Of a stretch of DNA of 64,000 bases, positions 42,235 to 50,617 are shown in pieces. Source of the stretch: Streptomyces sp. 1331.2 (GTDB taxonomy: Bacteria > Actinomycetota > Actinomycetes > Streptomycetales > Streptomycetaceae); assembly GCF_900199205.1 (NCBI RefSeq), contig NZ_OBMJ01000001.1, forward strand, positions 1,860,001 through 1,924,000, written 5' to 3'. Each line of letters begins with the position of its first letter. The stretch's first letter is position 1. Both the position numbers and the translations under genes were made by a program. The notes under the pieces were generated by a model. That model was given only the letters and a program-made list of their open reading frames with translations. It did not search any database and had not been told where the DNA came from.

Positions 42235-43440
42235 ATGCGAATCGGCCGTCTGACGCTGGCCGCCGCCGCCCTGCTGCTGATGGCCACCGCCAGCGTCCCG
42301 GCCGGGACGCCGTTCAGCCAGACCGAACGGCACAGCCTCTCCTCGGACGCCTTCGAACCCCGAGGCGCCGCTCCCCGCCCACCGGTGCAGCGGCCCCGGC
42401 ACGAGCCGCCCTTCGGCGCCTTCGTCGGCTCCTGGGACAACTACATCCCGCAGATCGGCCGGTACGCGCAGTGGCTGGGCAACGCGAACCTGCAGGTCGG
42501 CCACACCTACCTGGCGGGCAACGGCTGGGCCGACGTCGAGGGCGAGCCGGTGGTCCTCGGCATGTGGTCCCAGTGGCGGCTGGCGGACCCCTCCCGGCTG
42601 CTCGTGCTCGGCGTGCCGATGCTGGTGCCCAACGAGGCGAACGTGCCCGACGGCGAGGTGGCCAAGCTGCTCGCCCAGGGCGCGCGCGGCGACTTCGACG
42701 GGCACTTCCTCAAGCTCGCCCGGCGGCTGGTCGCGCTGGGCGGCGCGGACACCGTACTGACCCTCGGCTGGGAGATGAACGGCACTACCTACACCCACCG
42801 CTGCAAGCCCGACCCCTCCGCCTGGAAGTCGTACTGGCGGCGGATCGTCGGCGTGATGCGCTCGGTGCCCGGGCAGCGCTTCCGCTTCGACTTCGCCCCC
42901 AACCGAGGCCTGGACGCGATCCCCTGGACCAAGTGCTACCCCGGCGACGACGTGGTCGACATCATCGGCATGGACAGCTACGACCAGCCCGCCGGGGGCA
43001 CCTTCGACGACTACGTCCGCGAGCCGTACGGCCTGCAGGACCAGGTGGAGTTCGCCGCCAAGCGCGGCAAGCAGGTCTCGTACCCGGAGTGGGGGCTGTT
43101 CCGCAACGGCGACAACCCCGAGTTCGTGCAGCGGATGGTCGAGTGGATGCGCACCCACGACACCGCCTACCAGACCGTGACCGACTACTGCCCGCACGGC
43201 TTCTTCCAGTGCTCCCGCAACCCGCGCTCGGCGGCGCGGTTCAAGCAGCTGATGTCCGGCTCGAAGGGGGCGCCGACGGCGGTGCCGACCGCGCCCCCGG
43301 CCCCCACCGCCCCGGCGGTGCCCACCGCGCCCGCCAGCCCGAGCCTCCCCGCCCGGCCGAGCCCGTCGCCGGCCACGCCGAGCCCGACCGCGAGCCCGGT
43401 GACGACCTCGACGCCGACCTCGACGCCGGCGCGGCGGTGA
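42235..43440 (+). CDS. Secreted glycoside hydrolase, GH26-like
   Basis: Exported endo-acting glycosidase of 401 residues (GH26 includes beta-mannanases and mixed-linkage glucanases). Signal peptide at about 1-24 (LTLAAAALLLMATASVPAG), catalytic domain about 57-340 with acid/base E180 in TLGWEMNGT and nucleophile E285 in SYPEWGLF; GMDSYD is also typical. The last ~55 residues are a Pro/Thr/Ser linker (SPSPATPSPTASPVTTSTPT) with no attached module. GGAGGAG lies 6 bases before ATG. It converges on the polysaccharide locus with only 4 bases between stops, so it may trim or release that polymer (inference). Confidence 0.88.
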   Translation: MRIGRLTLAAAALLLMATASVPAGTPFSQTERHSLSSDAFEPRGAAPRPPVQRPRHEPPFGAFVGSWDNYIPQIGRYAQWLGNANLQVGHTYLAGNGWADVEGEPVVLGMWSQWRLADPSRLLVLGVPMLVPNEANVPDGEVAKLLAQGARGDFDGHFLKLARRLVALGGADTVLTLGWEMNGTTYTHRCKPDPSAWKSYWRRIVGVMRSVPGQRFRFDFAPNRGLDAIPWTKCYPGDDVVDIIGMDSYDQPAGGTFDDYVREPYGLQDQVEFAAKRGKQVSYPEWGLFRNGDNPEFVQRMVEWMRTHDTAYQTVTDYCPHGFFQCSRNPRSAARFKQLMSGSKGAPTAVPTAPPAPTAPAVPTAPASPSLPARPSPSPATPSPTASPVTTSTPTSTPARR

Positions 43441-43444
43441 GCGG

Positions 43445-44605
43445 TCAGCCGCGGCGGCAGGCCAGCAGCGCCTCCTTGAGCCGCGGGAAGCGGGTGCGCA
43501 GCTGGTGCGCCGCCTGCTGCCGCACCCGCACCGCCCCGGCCCGGACGGCCGCCACCGGCGCCGCCCCCGCCGGGCCGAGCAGCAACCGCTGATTGGGCAG
43601 CCGGTCCGGCCGCCAGCGCTGCTTGTACGGTTCCTGGCCGCGCAGCAGCCCGAGCACCGGGATGCCCGCGCCGACCGTCTCCTCCAGCGCCGCGCCGAAC
43701 AGCAGCCCGGCGATGTCCAGCCGCTCGCGCAGCACCGGATGCGCGCCGTACAGGTACAGCCCGCCGAAGGACGGGCAGAGCAGCAGCAGGTTCACCGCGA
43801 CCAGCTCCCCGTCCAGGTGGAACTGGTGGACGGCGGCCTTGCCGGCGGCTACCAGCCCCGTGGTGGACTCGGTCAGGTGCCGGGCGAAGCGCTCGGTGCG
43901 GTGCTCGGGGGTGACGCCGCGCTCCTGCCACTGCAGGTAGTGCAGCCGCAGCAGCCCTTCCAGCGCCTCCGCCACCTCGGCCGGCGGCGTCGAGCGGACC
44001 TGGATCCCGGCCTCGGCGATCTTGCGCAGCTTCACTCGGCTGCGCTGGGCGGTCTTGCCGGGCAACCGCTTGAGCAGCCGCTCCATCGGGACGGCGGGCA
44101 GGTACTGGCAGAGCGAGTCCTGGAAGCGGCGGCGACTGCCCCGCCAGTGCTCGTACACCCGCTGCACCGCGGCCTCGGGGTGCACCTCGCGCAGCTCCAG
44201 CGAGTGCCAGGGGCGGTTCAGCGGGAGCGCGGCGGCGAATTCGGCGGCGGCCCGGTCGGCGCAGTCGTCGTCGAGCAGCACGTCGGAGTAGTCGACCAGC
44301 CCGGCGCCGAGGCCGGTCAGACCGCCGAGCGGGCCGCCGCGGCGCATGAAGGCGCCCGCGCCGACCAGCCGGCCGTCCCGGCGCACCAGCACCACGAGCA
44401 GGGCACCAGGGCGGCCGTACTGACGCCACCAGGAGCGCTGCCAGGCGGCGGCCTGGAAGAAGGTGGCCGTCCGGCAGCGGGCGGCCAGGGCGTCCCACTC
44501 CTCGGCGAGGCTGTCCAGGGCGTCGTCCTCGTGGCGCAGCTCGGTGGTCCAGGAGGGCGCCGCGGCCTGGGCCGGCAGTCCCGCGCCGCGGGTCTCGGTG
44601 CTCAT
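43445..44605 (-). CDS. GNAT/FemAB-like acyltransferase of the polysaccharide locus
   Basis: A 386-residue protein of the BioF2/CelD-like acetyltransferase type (Acetyltransf_6). The N-terminal half (LAARCRTATFFQAAAWQRSW, LVGAGAFMRRGG) and C-terminal half (AAVHQFHLDGELVAVNLLLL, LLRGQEPYKQRWRPD) match the duplicated GNAT folds of this group. Members in exopolysaccharide clusters are thought to acylate sugars. ATG 44605 overlaps the Wzz-like gene as ATGA. It is the last gene in the operon. Confidence 0.82.
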   Translation of the reverse strand: MSTETRGAGLPAQAAAPSWTTELRHEDDALDSLAEEWDALAARCRTATFFQAAAWQRSWWRQYGRPGALLVVLVRRDGRLVGAGAFMRRGGPLGGLTGLGAGLVDYSDVLLDDDCADRAAAEFAAALPLNRPWHSLELREVHPEAAVQRVYEHWRGSRRRFQDSLCQYLPAVPMERLLKRLPGKTAQRSRVKLRKIAEAGIQVRSTPPAEVAEALEGLLRLHYLQWQERGVTPEHRTERFARHLTESTTGLVAAGKAAVHQFHLDGELVAVNLLLLCPSFGGLYLYGAHPVLRERLDIAGLLFGAALEETVGAGIPVLGLLRGQEPYKQRWRPDRLPNQRLLLGPAGAAPVAAVRAGAVRVRQQAAHQLRTRFPRLKEALLACRRG

Positions 44606-45363
44606 CGTCCGCTCCGGGCCACGGCCTTCTCCTTGACCGGCGCCGCGACCGCCGTGCCCTTGGCGTCGGCTTTGGCGTCGGCCTCGGCCTCGGCCGGCTG
44701 CTCTTCGCTGCGCGGGCGCGGCGTCACGGGAGCCTCGGTCGGCTCCGCAACGGCGTCCGCGCTCCCGGTGCCCTCGACGGCCTCGGCGGCCTCCGGCGCC
44801 CCGGCCCCGCCCCGCCGACGGGTCATCATCACCAGCGCGCCGAGCAGCAGCCCGGCCGCGCCGCCGACCGCGACGTCCAGCTTCCCGGAGGGCGTGGTCG
44901 GCTTGTCCGGCGCGGCGGCCGGGGCCAGCGTCACCAGCCGGACGTTGGTGTCCCTGCTGCTGGTGTTGGCGAAGGCGACGAGCGAGTCGGCCACCGCGTC
45001 GGCGGTCCGGGCGGCCTCCTGTCCGCTCGTCCCGGTGCCGGTGATCTCGATCATCGGAGCGTCCGGGGAGGTCGTCCCGTGCACCAGGGACTCCAGCTCC
45101 GCCCGGGTGTGGCCGGTCTCGCCGGCCGCCACCGCGAGCACCTGCGGCTGGCCCGCCAACCGTCCGTACGCCTGGGCGAAGTTGGTCGCGGTCGCGGCCT
45201 CGCCCGGGTTCTGCGGGACCACCAGGACGTAGGCGCTGGCGGCGTACGAGGGGTGCGAGACGACGGCGTACCCGGCGCCGGCCGCGGCGCCCAGCGGCAC
45301 CGCGAGCGCCACCGGCCACCAGCGGCGGGCCAGGCGGCGAGCGGTTCGGCGCGGTGTGGTCAT
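44602..45363 (-). CDS. Wzz-like chain-length/export protein
   Basis: A 253-residue membrane protein with two helices flanking an outer domain: about 15-35 (WWPVALAVPLGAAAGAGYAVV) and about 165-182 (LDVAVGGAAGLLLGALVMM). Between them is the Wzz-type segment (SYAASAYVLVV, ARTADAVADSLVAFA). The C-terminal ~70 residues are a charged Ala/Glu/Lys tail without a tyrosine-kinase domain. Wzz proteins set chain length in Wzy-dependent systems. GGAG lies 8 bases upstream of ATG 45363. Confidence 0.8.
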   Translation of the reverse strand: MTTPRRTARRLARRWWPVALAVPLGAAAGAGYAVVSHPSYAASAYVLVVPQNPGEAATATNFAQAYGRLAGQPQVLAVAAGETGHTRAELESLVHGTTSPDAPMIEITGTGTSGQEAARTADAVADSLVAFANTSSRDTNVRLVTLAPAAAPDKPTTPSGKLDVAVGGAAGLLLGALVMMTRRRGGAGAPEAAEAVEGTGSADAVAEPTEAPVTPRPRSEEQPAEAEADAKADAKGTAVAAPVKEKAVARSGR

Positions 45364-45412
45364 GGCTGTGGCTCCTTGGGGATGGGACGGCGGTTCCGGC
45401 GGTGGCGGGCGG

Positions 45413-46528
45413 TCAGACGCGGGCCAGCCGGTCGTAGAGGGCGCCCAGGTCGGCGGCGACCCGGGCGATGTCGTAGTGGCCGACGGCCGGGGGGTGCGGC
45501 AGCGGGTCGGCGATGTGCTCGCTCAGGTGCCGCAGGTCGCGCAGCGCAGCGGCGTAGGCGGCGGGCTCGGAGGGGATGCGGCGGGCCTGCGGGGCGGCGC
45601 TGGGCGGCAGTTCGTCGAGCGCCGGGCAGGCGCTGTGCCGCACCGGCAGCCCGGCCGCCAGGCCCTCCAGGACCCCGAGGCCGAAGGTCTCCGCGGTGGA
45701 AGGCGCGGCCAGCACGTCCAGCGCGGTCAGCAACTCCGGTACGTCGTCGCGCTCGCCGGTGAGCAACAGCCGCTCCCGGACACCGAGCTCGTCGGCCCGG
45801 CGCTCCAATGCGGTGCGCGCCGGGCCCTCGCCGACCAGCACCAGCCGGGTCGCCGGGTCGAGCTCGGCCAGCGCCTCGACCAGCACCTCGAAGCGCTTGC
45901 CGGGGACCAGCCGGCCGACCCCGCCGACCACCCAACTCCCCTGCGGCAGGCCGAGTTCGGCCCGCAGCCGACGGCGCGCGGCGGCCCGCTCGACCGGCGG
46001 GAGGCGGTAGCGGCCGGTGTCGATGCCGTTGGGGATCAGCTCGATCCGGGCCGACGGGACGCCCCAGGAGCGCAGCGTCTGGGCGACCTGGCGGGAGACC
46101 GCGACGGTGGTGCTGCCGAGCCGTTCGGCCGCCAGGTAGAGGCCCTTGACGCCCCGGGTGACCGGACGGCCCTCGATCACCCCGGCGTGCAGCGAGTGCT
46201 CGGTGGAGACCACCGCGCGCACCCCGGCCAGCCGCGCGGCCAGCCGGCCGTACAGCTGGGCCCGGTAGAGGTGGGTGTGCACCAGGTCGTAACGGCCGAC
46301 CCGGACCAGCCGGACCAGCCGGGGCAGGGCGCCGAGGTCCCGGTTGCCGCGCATGTCGAGGTGGTGGACGGTCACGCCCTCGGCGCGCAGGGCCGCGGCG
46401 ACCGTGCCGGGGTTGGTCAGGGCCAGCACCTCGCACTGCTGGTGCGCGGGCAAGTTCCGGATCAGCAACTGGAGTTGGCGCTCCGCGCCGCCGGAGGCGA
46501 GCCCGGTGACGATGTGCAGCACCTTCAT
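45413..46528 (-). CDS. Glycosyltransferase family 4 (second)
   Basis: A 371-residue GT-B enzyme. N-terminal donor-like fold starts KVLHIVTGLASGGAERQLQ and the C-terminal half has the GT4 motifs VGRLVPGKRFEVLVEAL, VLVGEGPARTALE and the E-x7-E-like STAETFGLGVLEGLA. It adds a sugar to the lipid-linked repeat unit on the cytoplasmic face; donor and acceptor are not predictable. ATG 46528 overlaps the deacetylase stop as ATGA. Confidence 0.9.
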   Translation of the reverse strand: MKVLHIVTGLASGGAERQLQLLIRNLPAHQQCEVLALTNPGTVAAALRAEGVTVHHLDMRGNRDLGALPRLVRLVRVGRYDLVHTHLYRAQLYGRLAARLAGVRAVVSTEHSLHAGVIEGRPVTRGVKGLYLAAERLGSTTVAVSRQVAQTLRSWGVPSARIELIPNGIDTGRYRLPPVERAAARRRLRAELGLPQGSWVVGGVGRLVPGKRFEVLVEALAELDPATRLVLVGEGPARTALERRADELGVRERLLLTGERDDVPELLTALDVLAAPSTAETFGLGVLEGLAAGLPVRHSACPALDELPPSAAPQARRIPSEPAAYAAALRDLRHLSEHIADPLPHPPAVGHYDIARVAADLGALYDRLARV

Positions 46529-47496
46529 GACCGGCGCTCCGTCTTCGCCCGCTCGCCTCCACGACGCTCGGACCCGCTGCCGACATTCCCCTTCGGCTTC
46601 GGCTCGGGGCGGTCCGTCTTCGCCCGCTCGCCTCCACCACGCTCGCCCGCGCCTCGGGCGGTGCGAGCGCGGCGCAGTTCGGTGACGGCGTCGCGAAGCC
46701 GGAGCCGGCCCTTCTTGGCGCGCAGCCGCCAGGCGCCGTCGCGGTCGCCGACGTAGCAGCGGGGCAAGGCGAAGCGGCCGGTGAGCGGGGAGTGCGCGAT
46801 GGCGCAGGCGTAGTCGTAGCCGGCGTCCCGGATGGCCTGGGTGGCGGGCAGGTCGACGGCGCCGTACGGGTAGCAGAAGCCGGTGACCGGGCCGCCGACG
46901 ACCTCCTCCAGCAGGCGCCGGCTCTCCCGGGCCTGCACCGCCAGGGCTTCGGCCGGCAGGCCGGGCAGCGCCTGGTGGCCGAGGCCGTGCGAGCCGATCT
47001 CCCAGCCGGCGGCGGCGAGTTCGGTGACCTCCTGGACGGTGAGCAGCTTCTTGCGCGGGCCCTCGGCGTCCCAGTCGTTGTCCCGCCCGAGCAGATCGGC
47101 GACCACGTACGCGGTGGCGGTGAAGCCGTACGCCTGGAGGATCGGCACGGCGTACCGGGCGAAGTCGGCGTAGCCGTCGTCGAAGGTGAGGCCGACCAGC
47201 CGGTCGTCCCGGCCGAGCGCGCGAGCCCGCATCAGCTCGCGGACGGAGACGCCGCGCCGGCCGCTCCGGTGCAGCCAGGCGATCTGCTCGGCGAACCGCT
47301 CGGGGCTGACGGTGAGCCGGTACGGGTCCTCCTTCTCGACCGCCACCGAGTGGTACATCAGGATCCACGGCGAGGCGGAGCCCGGGTTCGGCGGTTCGCC
47401 GACCGGGTGACGGCTCCTGGGCAGTCGTGCCCGGTACGGCGGGACGCTGCCGACGCCCTTCCGGGCCGAACGGACGGTTCCCCGTTCATTGTCCAT
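46525..47496 (-). CDS. Polysaccharide deacetylase
   Basis: NodB-fold deacetylase of 323 residues. The catalytic core has TFDDGYADF (D-D pair, metal D), SHGLGHQALPG (H-x-x-x-H) and RLLEEVVGGPVTGFCYPYG. No signal peptide is evident, so it may act on a cytoplasmic or lipid-linked substrate or be exported another way. The C-terminal ~45 residues are a repetitive basic tail (AGERGGGERAKTDRP, SERRGGERAKTERRS) that is a duplicated form of the dispersed 30-bp repeat. ATG 47496 overlaps the flippase gene by 11 bases. Confidence 0.88.
   Translation of the reverse strand: MDNERGTVRSARKGVGSVPPYRARLPRSRHPVGEPPNPGSASPWILMYHSVAVEKEDPYRLTVSPERFAEQIAWLHRSGRRGVSVRELMRARALGRDDRLVGLTFDDGYADFARYAVPILQAYGFTATAYVVADLLGRDNDWDAEGPRKKLLTVQEVTELAAAGWEIGSHGLGHQALPGLPAEALAVQARESRRLLEEVVGGPVTGFCYPYGAVDLPATQAIRDAGYDYACAIAHSPLTGRFALPRCYVGDRDGAWRLRAKKGRLRLRDAVTELRRARTARGAGERGGGERAKTDRPEPKPKGNVGSGSERRGGERAKTERRS
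46541..46574 (+). repeat. Dispersed 30-bp repeat, copy 2
   Basis: GTCTTCGCCCGCTCGCCTCC then ACGACGCTCGGACC. It encodes SERRGGERAKT on the minus strand at the deacetylase C-terminus. Confidence 0.7.
46616..46649 (+). repeat. Dispersed 30-bp repeat, copy 3
   Basis: Same start as copy 2 with ACCACGCTCG; encodes GERGGGERAKT on the minus strand, 75 bases from copy 2. Confidence 0.7.
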
Positions 47497-49255
47497 CGGG
47501 ACGCTTCCCTTCTTCGGCGACGGTTGGCGCGGCGGCGGTGGGCCCGGCGCCGGCCGGCGGAGTCCGGACCGGCCCCACGGCCCGGGCGGCGGCGAGGACC
47601 GGACCGCGCACCTCGCGGGCTCCGAGGCCGGTGCCGAGCGCGGCGAAGGCCAGCGCCACGGTGAGGCCCCCGAGGAGGGTCGAGAGCAGCGGGTCGGCGG
47701 CCAGTCCGGCGGCCGCGGTGCCGAGCACGGTGGCCCCGGCGGCGGCGGCCACCAGCCGGCCGTGGCCGCCGAGCACCCGGCGCAGCCGCAGCGGGATGCC
47801 GCGCAGCACCAGGCCGCGCAGCAGCAGCGCGGCGGTGGTGGTGATGCCGGCGGCGTTGCCGGCGGCGAGCCCCAGGGCGCCGAAGCGGGACGTGGCGAGC
47901 AGGCCGGTGGCGACGGTGACGCCGAGGCCGAGCACCATGGCCGCGGCCGGGTACCAGTCCAGCAGTCTGCGCCCGCCGTCCTCGGTGGCCGGGTCGTCGG
48001 CTCGGCGGACCACCGGGCGCAGCGAGAAGTACGGGCGGATCATCACGCCGATCAGTGCCTGGGCGGGCAGGCCGAAGCTGTACACCCGGATGACGTCGGC
48101 GGTGGCAGCGGTGTCGTGCGGACCGAAGGCGCCGCGCTCGAACAGCAGCGAGACCACGGAGGGCGCGCAGGCCATCAGGAAGGCGGTGCCGAGCAGGACG
48201 ACGGCCGCCGCCTGGCCGAGGTCCTTCTCCACCCGGTCGCGGGCGGCGGTGAGGTCCCCGGCGGCGAGCGCCCGGGCGACCAGCGGGAAGGTGACGGTGC
48301 AGATCAGGATGCCTGCCGTCATGGCGAGTTGGGAGACCTTGGCGGCGTAGTTGAGGTGCGAGATGGTGCCGGGCGGCAGCGCCGAGCCGAGGTAGCGCTC
48401 GACGAAGACCTGCGACTGGCGGGTCAGGGTGAAGGCGCCCACCGGCAGCAGGGCCAGCGGCATCAGCACCAGCGCCTGCCGGGAGCGGCGGCCGCGCCCG
48501 GCGCCGGACGGGCCCCGGCGCAGCCCGCGCAGGAACGGGCCGACCAGCAGACCGGCCATCAGCAGGCTGCCCGCCGCGACGCCGAGGGCGGCGGAGCTCA
48601 CGCCGAGTGCGGCGTGGAAGCCGAGCAGGACGGCGAGGATGCCGAGGTTGTAGACGACGTAGATGCCGGCCGGGGCGGTGAAGCGGTGGTGGGCGCGCAG
48701 CGCGGCGGCCAGGTAGCCGGCCACGCCGAAGGGCAGCACGGTGATCGCGGTGATCCGGGTGCAGGTGACGGCCAGGCCCGGGTCGGGCAGGCCGGGGGCG
48801 AGTAGGTCGACCAGCTGCGGGGCGCCGACGGCGGCGGCCAGGGCGAGGGCGCTGAGTGCGATCAGCAGCCAGGGCATGGTGGCGCGGACCAGCTGGCGGA
48901 CCGGGTCGGGCGCGTCCGGGTCCTCCTCGCGCAGCACCAGGGCGAGGGCGAAGGCGGGCACCATGAGGAAGGACATGGCGTCCTCGATCAGCAGTGGTGC
49001 GGCCGTCTCGGGGACGGTCCAGGCGACCAGGAAGGCGTCGGTGCCCTGGTTGGCCCCGAAGTAGCGGGCCAGCAGGAGGTCGCGCAGCAGGCCGAGGCCG
49101 GAGCCGGCGGCGCTGAGCACGGCGGTGATGCCGAAGGCCTTGGCGAGGAAGCCGCGCCGGGGCGGCGGGTCCGCACCCGGGGCCGGCTGCACGGCGGGGG
49201 CGCTGCGCGGGGCCGGGAGGGCGGGGGCCAGGGCGGCCGGCTGGTCGGTGTTCAC
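47486..49255 (-). CDS. MurJ/Wzx-like lipid-linked oligosaccharide flippase
   Basis: A 589-residue polytopic membrane protein with about 14 helices, of the MATE-like MOP superfamily (MurJ/MviN branch). The core starts FLAKAFGITAVLSAAGSGLG and LLLARYFGANQGTDAFLVAW, a typical MurJ beginning, and has GTISHLNYAAKVSQLAM. In this locus it most likely flips the lipid-linked repeat unit across the membrane in the Wzx role; being MurJ itself is less likely given its neighbours. GTG 49255 overlaps the polymerase gene as GTGA. The N-terminal ~35 residues are Pro/Ala rich. Confidence 0.85.
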   Translation of the reverse strand: MNTDQPAALAPALPAPRSAPAVQPAPGADPPPRRGFLAKAFGITAVLSAAGSGLGLLRDLLLARYFGANQGTDAFLVAWTVPETAAPLLIEDAMSFLMVPAFALALVLREEDPDAPDPVRQLVRATMPWLLIALSALALAAAVGAPQLVDLLAPGLPDPGLAVTCTRITAITVLPFGVAGYLAAALRAHHRFTAPAGIYVVYNLGILAVLLGFHAALGVSSAALGVAAGSLLMAGLLVGPFLRGLRRGPSGAGRGRRSRQALVLMPLALLPVGAFTLTRQSQVFVERYLGSALPPGTISHLNYAAKVSQLAMTAGILICTVTFPLVARALAAGDLTAARDRVEKDLGQAAAVVLLGTAFLMACAPSVVSLLFERGAFGPHDTAATADVIRVYSFGLPAQALIGVMIRPYFSLRPVVRRADDPATEDGGRRLLDWYPAAAMVLGLGVTVATGLLATSRFGALGLAAGNAAGITTTAALLLRGLVLRGIPLRLRRVLGGHGRLVAAAAGATVLGTAAAGLAADPLLSTLLGGLTVALAFAALGTGLGAREVRGPVLAAARAVGPVRTPPAGAGPTAAAPTVAEEGKRPDGQ

Positions 49256-50613
49256 GGCGTCATCGCCCCCTCGCCTCCGGGGCGCTCGGTCCCGCGGCCC
49301 CCGGGTCCCGGCTCCCCGGCGGCGGCGCGGGCGGCAAGGCCGAGGACGACGGAGGTCAGCACGGTGGTGGTGCCGCCGATGTCGGCGTACAGGAAATCGA
49401 CCAGTACCCAGGTGAGCAGGGCGAGCGCCGCGAGGCCGGGGCCGCGGGAGCGGCGCAGGCAGCCGATCAGGAGGACGAGGAAGAGCGCAGCGTACGCGAC
49501 GATGCCGATCAGGCCCTGCTCGCTGAGGACCAGGAAGTACATGTTGTGCGGGGAGAGCAGCGGTTCGCGCTGGAAGCCGATGGTGGCGTCGGCGGCGTCG
49601 CTGCCGGAGGACAGCCGCAGCGGGGCGTGGCTGTCGCGCAGCTGCTGGAAGGCCTTGGGGCCGGCGCCGTGCACCGGGTGGTCCTGCCAGATCCGCCCGG
49701 CGGTGGCCCACAGGTCGTAGCGGTCGGAGACGGACTGGTCGGGGGCGGCGGAGACGGAGCCGATCGAGCTGAGCCGCTGGGTGACGCCGGAGCCGCCGAG
49801 GCCGAGGCCGCCGACCAGGACGACCGCGGCGGCCAGGCCGAGGACGGCGCTGCGGACGGCGAGCCGGGCGTCGGCGCGCAGCAGCAGCACGGTGGCGGCA
49901 AGAGCGGTGGCGATCCAGCTGCCGCGGCTGAAGGAGACGGCGAGCGGGAAGGCGAGGAAGGCCGCGGCGGCGAACATCGCCCGCCGCAGCAGCCGCACGT
50001 TGCCGTCCGGCTCGCGGGCCCCCAGCGCGAGCGCGAGGGCGGCGAGCAGCCCGTAGCTGACCACCGTGGACATCGCCATGATGTCGAGCGCGCCGAAGGT
50101 GCCGACGGCGCGGATCGGCTGGCCGGTGTAGGAGGCGCCGGTGCGGGTGAGGTACTGGTTCGCGCCGACCACGCCCTGGATCAGTGCGGCGAGCACGAAG
50201 GAGCCGAGGACCAGGCGCTGGTCGGTGCGGTCGCGCAGCGCGCAGAGCACCCCGGCGGGCACCAGGACGAAGACCTGGGTCAGCCGGACGAAGCCGGTGA
50301 CGCTGGTGGCCGGGTCGATCGAGCCGACGGTGGCGACGGCGGCGGCAACCACGATCCCGCCGAACAGCAGGCAGGTGGTCCGGTCGACGGCGGGCAGCCG
50401 CCCGCGCAGCAGGTTCAGCGCGGTGAGGGCGACGAGGGCCAGCGAGGCGAGGTCGGCGGCGGTGATGTGGACGGCCGCGGCGACGTCCTTCTCCCCGGTG
50501 GGCACGCAGACCAGCAGGACGGTGGCCGCGGCCAGCAGGCTGGGCCGGTCCGCGAGGGCGGGCAGGGCGCGCCGTAAGGAGGGACGGGGAAGGGCCGTGA
50601 GGGTCAGGGCCAC
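49252..50613 (-). CDS. O-antigen ligase/polymerase-like (Wzy)
   Basis: A 453-residue membrane protein with about 11 helices and the family signature region: GASYTGQPIRAVGTFG, FSRGSWIATALAAT and, in the large outer loop, PVHGAGPKAFQQL plus SPHNMYFLVLSEQG. These match the Wzy/WaaL (O-antigen ligase) fold, so it probably joins repeat units into polymer outside the membrane. GTG 50613 starts 4 bases after the stop of the sugar-phosphate transferase. The last residues (TERPGGEGAMTP) lie in copy 4 of the dispersed repeat. Confidence 0.88.
   Translation of the reverse strand: MALTLTALPRPSLRRALPALADRPSLLAAATVLLVCVPTGEKDVAAAVHITAADLASLALVALTALNLLRGRLPAVDRTTCLLFGGIVVAAAVATVGSIDPATSVTGFVRLTQVFVLVPAGVLCALRDRTDQRLVLGSFVLAALIQGVVGANQYLTRTGASYTGQPIRAVGTFGALDIMAMSTVVSYGLLAALALALGAREPDGNVRLLRRAMFAAAAFLAFPLAVSFSRGSWIATALAATVLLLRADARLAVRSAVLGLAAAVVLVGGLGLGGSGVTQRLSSIGSVSAAPDQSVSDRYDLWATAGRIWQDHPVHGAGPKAFQQLRDSHAPLRLSSGSDAADATIGFQREPLLSPHNMYFLVLSEQGLIGIVAYAALFLVLLIGCLRRSRGPGLAALALLTWVLVDFLYADIGGTTTVLTSVVLGLAARAAAGEPGPGGRGTERPGGEGAMTP
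49263..49294 (+). repeat. Dispersed 30-bp repeat, copy 4
   Basis: TCGCCCCCTCGCCTCCGGGG then CGCTCGGTCCCG. It encodes GTERPGGEGA on the minus strand at the polymerase C-terminus. Confidence 0.65.
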
Positions 50614-50617
50614 GCGG

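Noticed and set aside
47486..49255. Assignment as the essential lipid II flippase MurJ
   Set aside because: Sequence fits the MurJ branch, but the position inside a sugar-polymer operon argues for a Wzx-like role; no peptidoglycan genes nearby.
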